NCBI GenBank assembly: GCA_021806355.1 | Contig: JAJZXT010000101.1 | Coordinates: forward strand, 1-10,214 | DNA: 10,214 nt | Direction: 5' to 3' | Origin: Thermoplasmata archaeon | GTDB taxonomy: Archaea > Thermoplasmatota > Thermoplasmata > Thermoplasmatales > Thermoplasmataceae | In this document: positions 5,981 through 10,214 of the stretch, piece after piece | Layout: each line of letters starts with the position of its first letter | How positions within the stretch are numbered: the first letter of the stretch is position 1 | Program-made: the position numbers and the translations under genes | The notes under the pieces: generated by a model | What the model was told of the DNA's origin: nothing | Databases searched by the model: none | The model's input: the letters and a program-made list of their open reading frames with translations, nothing else

Positions 5981-6621
5981 TATAATAATATTAATTTTTG
6001 TAATGCTACCTCAAAGGTTTGTTTTAGTTAAATTGATCATTATTTCGTGTGTGCATTGTGTATTACACCAATGTTTTGTAAAATTGATTTTCATATCCTT
6101 TACAGAATACGTGACTAAATCTCTGGAATAATGCCCATAATGGGATGGACAATTATAATTTTTCTATTGAAATGTTATGATATTCAGTTTTCTTCTATCG
6201 CAGACGGTATGTTTACCTGTGTTTAGAGTAATATAAAGGTATTTTCGATGGGAGTATCATTTCCAGTCGGTAGTTAGTTCGCTGGCACACTTTAATTTAA
6301 GTATTTGCTCTCATTCGATTATGTTTGACACTTTATACGAGAATTTTCAATACTGATGAGGATTTAAAAATTATAGCCCTTCGGACTTTCATGTGGGAAA
6401 CGAAAATATAGTCCTAATTTTCATTTTGTTATGTGCAACTTGCAGGATGTATTTTTATTGGCGAAATCATAAATGCGTGTTAGAAACCACATTATTTCCT
6501 TAATTCTTGTGAGATTTTCTGGGTGTCTGCACGCAAAAATGAGTGATGAGCCAAAATTATTGTCATCTGGCAGAGGCACCCTTACTTGTTCACCATAAAA
6601 ACCCCATCTACAGGTATCTTT

Positions 6622-6648
6622 CAAGAAATAAAGAAATTAAAAAATTTT
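6622..6648 (-). terminator. T-rich terminator after the surface-protein gene
   Basis: Just past the stop of the leftward gene, the transcribed sense strand reads AAAATTTTTTAATTTCTTTA, with repeated T runs 13-40 bases downstream. This fits hairpin-independent archaeal termination. Confidence 0.45.
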
Positions 6649-6660
6649 GTGAGTTTTGCC

Positions 6661-9600
6661 CTATTTCGAAATTCTTCTCCAAACCAGTATTCCGATCACA
6701 GCAACCACCACGGCTGAAACAGCTCCAATCTCAATGTAGAATGTTGTTGGACTTGATGTTGATTGCGAGAACTTTATGGTTATTGAGGCACCAGTCCCCT
6801 TCATGGTGATATTGCCTGTTCCGTTTGTGACGGAGTAGCCATTAACAGAACCTATGGAATAGTGGTATGTACCATTAGGAAGGTATATTGAGAAGCTATT
6901 CCCAGTCACATTATGCTCCACTCCATTTAATGTAACTCTCCACATTGTTCCATTCGGAAGACCAACTTCATTAAAGGTAACCTTGTATTTCAGCTGTGAA
7001 AATGCAACATAAACAGGGACTGGTTTTCCATTTACTTCCACCGGTCCGGCTTTATTTGTGATCGAATATCCAATCACAGGATTTACATTGTAATAGTAGG
7101 TACCGTTTGGTAAATTCAATGATAACTCTGAACCACTTCCGTTTACAGTTATCGCATATGAACTATTGTTAAGTCTTAACGACCATGATGTTCCTGTTCC
7201 AAGACCTGTTTCAATGAAGGTGACTCCGTAGGTAACCAAAGAGAATTTTACATAAACTGTTTTTGATGAATTAGCATCTATGGTTCCACCTAGTGCAGTG
7301 AACTTTTTATTACCGGTTCCAACTGTATAGGAATAATTTCCCTCCTTTAGATTGACTGAATATACAGATCCAGATAACAGTGCCCCAGAAGAGTTCATCC
7401 CGGTAATGTTAATGAACCATGTTCCATTCGTTGGTAGTCCATTTTCTTCAAAACTTACATTATATACCTTGGTCACTGCATAGGAATGGAATATGCTTTC
7501 CTGTCCATTATGATTCAAGCCAAATATGGTCTGATTTATTGAACTGAATATTATATTAGACTGTGGTTCTGATGTGAGAATAGACGTTATAACTTTTCCA
7601 TTGCTTGGTGTTATTATGGTAATATTGCCTGTACATGCAAATAAAGACGAACTTTCACTGGAAACATACAGGTAGCCATTTAATGGATCAAAGTAACCAC
7701 CTAAAACTTCCCCGGATATAGTTGGGCCCCCACAAAACTTTGATGAGGTTGCATTAAAGATCAAAGTGGTATTATTTTCTTCGTTGCTCACAATAAATTT
7801 GCCTTTCTGACCATAAGCAACAAGTAAATCTGTGCAATAGTACTTTGGAGCTGCATAAAAAGCCTGGTGACCGCTGGAAAGATTCAAGGCATCGATACCT
7901 GTGCCATTTGCAATGAGTAGATCCTGACCATACATTGTTGGTGAAAGCAGAATAGAGTATCCGGAAATTGAATTCTGGGCGCACAGTCCTGTGAAGTTAT
8001 GCTGGATCAGAATTTCACCTGTGCTTGAAAGGATATATGAAATACCATTATCTGGATTCGTATAGTTAAAACCGAATATGTATATGTCCTGGGAATTTAT
8101 GGATTGTGTTATTGCAAAGTCAGTATTCTTTAAATAAGGAATGGTAATATTTTCTATTATGGCAAGAGTCTTTCCATTTATTATGGTGAGATTCCCTGTG
8201 CCTCTGTCACTGACATAGAGGTGGCCATTTCCCGGGTCATAATATGCACAGGCGGGAAAAGAATCAGGGCCGAGGGTGATGTTTTTCAGATACCGACCAG
8301 TTGTTATGTTGTAGGGCACAATGAGACCCTTGTTCTGGATAATCGAAAAGATTATGTTGGAACTGTTGTCTACAGCCAGGTCTGTTGGGAAACAACCTCC
8401 AGTCAATATGTTATTGTACCCTTTATTCTGTTCTCCCATGGATGGGTTTAACGATTTAAGTGGTTCCAAGAGCGATAAATTTCTGGGGCTTTCGTATTCT
8501 ATGATATAAGTTTCTGTGAAACCATTTACATTTATTCTCTTGTAATCTGGCAAAGGTATGTATCCGTTAGATGTAACACCGAAGGACACCATAAAAGTGC
8601 CATTTTGAATAGGGACAACAATTGAAGACATATTTGTGGTGTATTCTGTAAAATTTGTAGAATTCATGTACAGGTTAAGCGTCCAGTCAGTTCCCTTGGG
8701 GAGGCCAAGTTCTTCAAAAGTCGTATCGGTTTTTGCCTGGACAAATGAGACATTTATGACTACATTACTGTTTTTCACTGTTAACGTACCTTTGTTTTGC
8801 AGCGCCTGGTATCCTGGATCATCAGAATATACACTATAGTTATAAACTCCAGGCACAAGGGAATAGTTGTAATATAACGACGCTGATATTGCATTGTTGC
8901 CCAGTGTATCTATAAGGTTAGGGATATTTATTCCCCAATCTCCTCCAGGTGGGATTCCATTTTCCTTGAACACTACCTTGTGCAAGGCGAACGAATATGG
9001 GATGCCAGCTCCATCAGGGGTTGAATTGAATTCCATTATGTACCTGAAATCATTGATCTGAGGAAAATCATCACTCTGGAAACCAAGTGTCAAGTTCAAT
9101 TCCTGTGAACTTCCTACGTTTAAACTCTTGCTAGATGAGTTCTGGAAAAGATTGTCTAGTGTACCTCTTACATACGAATCATTTATAAAACCAGTTCCGA
9201 AAACATGATAATCCTTGATGTTCGCGGACTTGGAATAGTTGTAATAATACAGAGCTTCATTGTATAAAGTAAGCCCAAACCCATTTGTCTGGTTTTCTGT
9301 CCATCCAGAAGTAAAAACAGGCGCGGTACTATCCATTCCTCCTTTTCCAAACCCAACACCTCCAAGAGCGTAACCTGTGCTATCATTAGTCTGTGGTGAG
9401 TTCATAATTCCATAGGCCTCAACGCATGATGGATGTGGAAATTGCAATCTGGATGTTATATATGAGTTGGATGCGGTGAATCTTATCCCATTGTCTACTG
9501 CGTAATTGGCGTTCAAAGCCTTCCATTTGGCGGTGTCAAGGTTTGTTCCGGCAAAGTTGTCATAAAAGTTGAATATGTGTGAGCCGTCATCGTACAGTCC

Positions 9601-10065
9601 ATACACATTCGTGAGCTGCGGTGCCTCACCTATGGAGTAATTATTCAGGATGTTTGTTCCAAACTGTGCTTCTTCCATACAGATTTGCATGTAATCATGC
9701 GCGGGTATACTTTGATTTATTCTTAACCAATAGGATGTGTTAAAAGCCTGGTTACTGTTTCCAGATTGAAGCCACGATGGTATCAGAGTTGTGCCATCAG
9801 TCATGAAAAATATATTTGAAAGATTTGGATTTTCACCGGGATACAAGGAACTGTTTACAATTATATGCTCATCAAAATTTGACGGGGTTGGAATTGACAA
9901 ATTGTTTATGATAAAAAATTCTGTTAACGTTTGATAGTTAAAACTAATGTCGTTACTTGTCAAAGTTTTGTTCTCATTTCCCTGTGGAGAAAGGAGGGCC
10001 AATGCAGCGAACAGCATACATGAGCACACTAGAATCGCAAAAACTTTTTTAAGATTTTTATACAT
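6661..10065 (-). CDS. Large secreted, membrane-anchored surface protein: DUF2341/LamG-like, Ig-like repeats, beta-propeller
   Basis: The 1134-residue product begins with a signal peptide (MYKNLKKVFAILV, hydrophobic to about 25). Residues about 75-165 resemble DUF2341 (NTSYWLRIN, IGEAPQLTNVYGLYDDGS). Residues about 165-360 look like a LamG/concanavalin-like fold, opening with FNFYDNFAGTNLDTAKW. Two Ig-like repeats follow (362-444, 446-527), then a YVTN/NHL-type propeller (about 550-860; blades include YYDPGNGHLYVSDRGTGNLT and YFDPLNGYLYVSS). Three more Ig-like repeats (866-944, 945-1025, 1026-1102) precede a membrane anchor (1109-1128) with a basic tail WRRISK. By hand count there are about fifty N-x-S/T sequons, so heavy N-glycosylation is likely. 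Such proteins are common on wall-less Thermoplasmatales; roles in the cell coat, adhesion or sugar binding are inferred, and no catalytic site is visible. The start at 10065 has TTTATATA 21-28 bases upstream and no Shine-Dalgarno site. Seven mature-chain Cys are present, few of them paired by proximity. Confidence 0.85.
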   Translation of the reverse strand: MYKNLKKVFAILVCSCMLFAALALLSPQGNENKTLTSNDISFNYQTLTEFFIINNLSIPTPSNFDEHIIVNSSLYPGENPNLSNIFFMTDGTTLIPSWLQSGNSNQAFNTSYWLRINQSIPAHDYMQICMEEAQFGTNILNNYSIGEAPQLTNVYGLYDDGSHIFNFYDNFAGTNLDTAKWKALNANYAVDNGIRFTASNSYITSRLQFPHPSCVEAYGIMNSPQTNDSTGYALGGVGFGKGGMDSTAPVFTSGWTENQTNGFGLTLYNEALYYYNYSKSANIKDYHVFGTGFINDSYVRGTLDNLFQNSSSKSLNVGSSQELNLTLGFQSDDFPQINDFRYIMEFNSTPDGAGIPYSFALHKVVFKENGIPPGGDWGINIPNLIDTLGNNAISASLYYNYSLVPGVYNYSVYSDDPGYQALQNKGTLTVKNSNVVINVSFVQAKTDTTFEELGLPKGTDWTLNLYMNSTNFTEYTTNMSSIVVPIQNGTFMVSFGVTSNGYIPLPDYKRINVNGFTETYIIEYESPRNLSLLEPLKSLNPSMGEQNKGYNNILTGGCFPTDLAVDNSSNIIFSIIQNKGLIVPYNITTGRYLKNITLGPDSFPACAYYDPGNGHLYVSDRGTGNLTIINGKTLAIIENITIPYLKNTDFAITQSINSQDIYIFGFNYTNPDNGISYILSSTGEILIQHNFTGLCAQNSISGYSILLSPTMYGQDLLIANGTGIDALNLSSGHQAFYAAPKYYCTDLLVAYGQKGKFIVSNEENNTTLIFNATSSKFCGGPTISGEVLGGYFDPLNGYLYVSSESSSLFACTGNITIITPSNGKVITSILTSEPQSNIIFSSINQTIFGLNHNGQESIFHSYAVTKVYNVSFEENGLPTNGTWFINITGMNSSGALLSGSVYSVNLKEGNYSYTVGTGNKKFTALGGTIDANSSKTVYVKFSLVTYGVTFIETGLGTGTSWSLRLNNSSYAITVNGSGSELSLNLPNGTYYYNVNPVIGYSITNKAGPVEVNGKPVPVYVAFSQLKYKVTFNEVGLPNGTMWRVTLNGVEHNVTGNSFSIYLPNGTYHYSIGSVNGYSVTNGTGNITMKGTGASITIKFSQSTSSPTTFYIEIGAVSAVVVAVIGILVWRRISK
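6760..7470 (-). repeat. Three tandem Ig-like repeats next to the membrane anchor
   Basis: Residues 866-944, 945-1025 and 1026-1102 each start with a version of YxVxFxExGLPxGTxW (YNVSFEENGLPTNGTW, YGVTFIETGLGTGTSW, YKVTFNEVGLPNGTMW). Each contains a LPNGTYYY-like turn and ends with a VYVxFS strand. Period is about 80 residues (240 bases). They are diverged at DNA level and so are not recent duplications. Confidence 0.8.
8485..8982 (-). repeat. Two tandem Ig-like repeats before the propeller
   Basis: Residues 362-444 (HKVVFKENGIPPGGDW) and 446-527 (DTTFEELGLPKGTDW) share the opening motif of the anchor-proximal repeats, with weaker agreement afterwards. They separate the LamG-like part from the propeller, so the same module acts as a spacer on both sides of the propeller. 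Confidence 0.7.
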
Positions 10066-10085
10066 AAAAGTTTACGATATTTCAA

Positions 10086-10093
10086 TATATAAA
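10086..10093 (-). promoter_or_regulatory. TATA-like box for the surface-protein gene
   Basis: On the minus strand this reads TTTATATA, 21-28 bases before the ATG at 10065. It supports the annotated start as leaderless. The remaining bases to the window end are A/T-rich with no gene that I can support. Confidence 0.55.
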
Positions 10094-10214
10094 TATTATG
10101 TATCACATAAAACTAAATATTGTTTAAAAATAGTTATTGGTGAAAATTTTCTATCAGATCATAGTGTAAGTAAAAAAAGAGCAAGGAATAATGTGATTTT
10201 TAAAAACTCATCTC

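Larger units (their letters stand above)
5944..6660. other. 717-base A/T-rich region with no supportable gene
   Basis: Both strands are broken by frequent stops and I recognise no protein remnant, tRNA or rRNA. Visible details are T-rich tracts at the left end, an exact inverted repeat CCCAT-A-ATGGG (6134-6144), a few isolated TATA-like boxes (such as AATATAAAGG near 6230-6239) followed only by very short frames, and an A-rich tract near 6624-6648 that probably terminates the leftward surface-protein gene. A leftward frame at 6624-6421 (67 codons) has no recognisable features. Confidence 0.6.

Noticed and set aside
6132..6144. Inverted repeat CCCAT-A-ATGGG as a terminator or attachment site
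   Set aside because: The stem is only five bases, no T run follows directly and no integrase or tRNA is nearby.
6353..6580. C/D-box RNA suggested by CTGATGA near 6353 and GTGATGA near 6543
   Set aside because: Matching D boxes (CTGA) at proper spacing are missing; only CTGG follows the second element.
6421..6624. Leftward 67-codon frame just after the surface-protein gene
   Set aside because: No recognised motif and no promoter-like box that stands out from the A/T-rich background; length is within chance.
1..10214. CRISPR arrays, insertion sequences, tRNA or rRNA genes
   Set aside because: I found no spaced direct repeats of CRISPR type, no transposase motifs with terminal inverted repeats and no tRNA-like fold or rRNA-like segments by eye.

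Overview
The window looks like a chromosomal segment of a non-methanogenic archaeon of the Thermoplasmata/Thermoplasmatales type. The signs are an archaeal-type deoxyhypusine synthase, starts without Shine-Dalgarno sites but with A/T-rich TATA-like boxes about 20-35 bases upstream (leaderless mRNAs), heavy use of AGG/AGA and ATA codons, and large secreted sequon-rich proteins with 'VxFxExGLPxGTxW' repeats and one C-terminal membrane anchor, which are common in that group. The taxonomic call is an inference from these traits; there is no rRNA marker here.

Left third (1-2721), metabolic genes. A cysH-type APS reductase, cut off by the window edge, reads leftward from 640. Diverging from it across 85 bases is a phosphosulfolactate synthase (ComA family) with an extra C-terminal winged-helix DNA-binding domain. 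It is followed after 43 bases by deoxyhypusine synthase. CysH makes sulfite and ComA-family enzymes add sulfite to phosphoenolpyruvate, so the divergent pair suggests a sulfite-producing and sulfite-consuming unit. The fused DNA-binding domain may let the enzyme control its own or its neighbour's promoter. The shared intergenic region carries a repeated TTTACATAT and a small palindrome that could be operator sites. This is the most interesting part of the window.

Middle (2713-5295). A CruF-like carotenoid hydratase family membrane protein lies convergent to deoxyhypusine synthase and overlaps it by 9 bases. Next is a decayed C-terminal fragment of a beta-propeller/Ig-like surface protein (3594-4461) with four in-frame stops and one frameshift. 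A small acidic protein of unknown function follows (4635-4931), then a mostly empty spacer holding one candidate 30-residue hydrophobic microprotein with a well-placed TATA-like box.

Right half (5296-10214). A two-helix membrane protein with a bacterial-type PH domain (5296-5943) is followed by about 700 bases of A/T-rich DNA with no supportable gene. The rest is a single leftward gene (10065-6661) for a 1134-residue secreted, membrane-anchored surface protein. It has a signal peptide, a DUF2341/LamG-like N-terminal half, two Ig-like repeats, a beta-propeller, three more Ig-like repeats and a C-terminal anchor. Its C-terminal half has the same order as the pseudogene, so the window holds one live and one dead member of the same surface-protein family on opposite strands.
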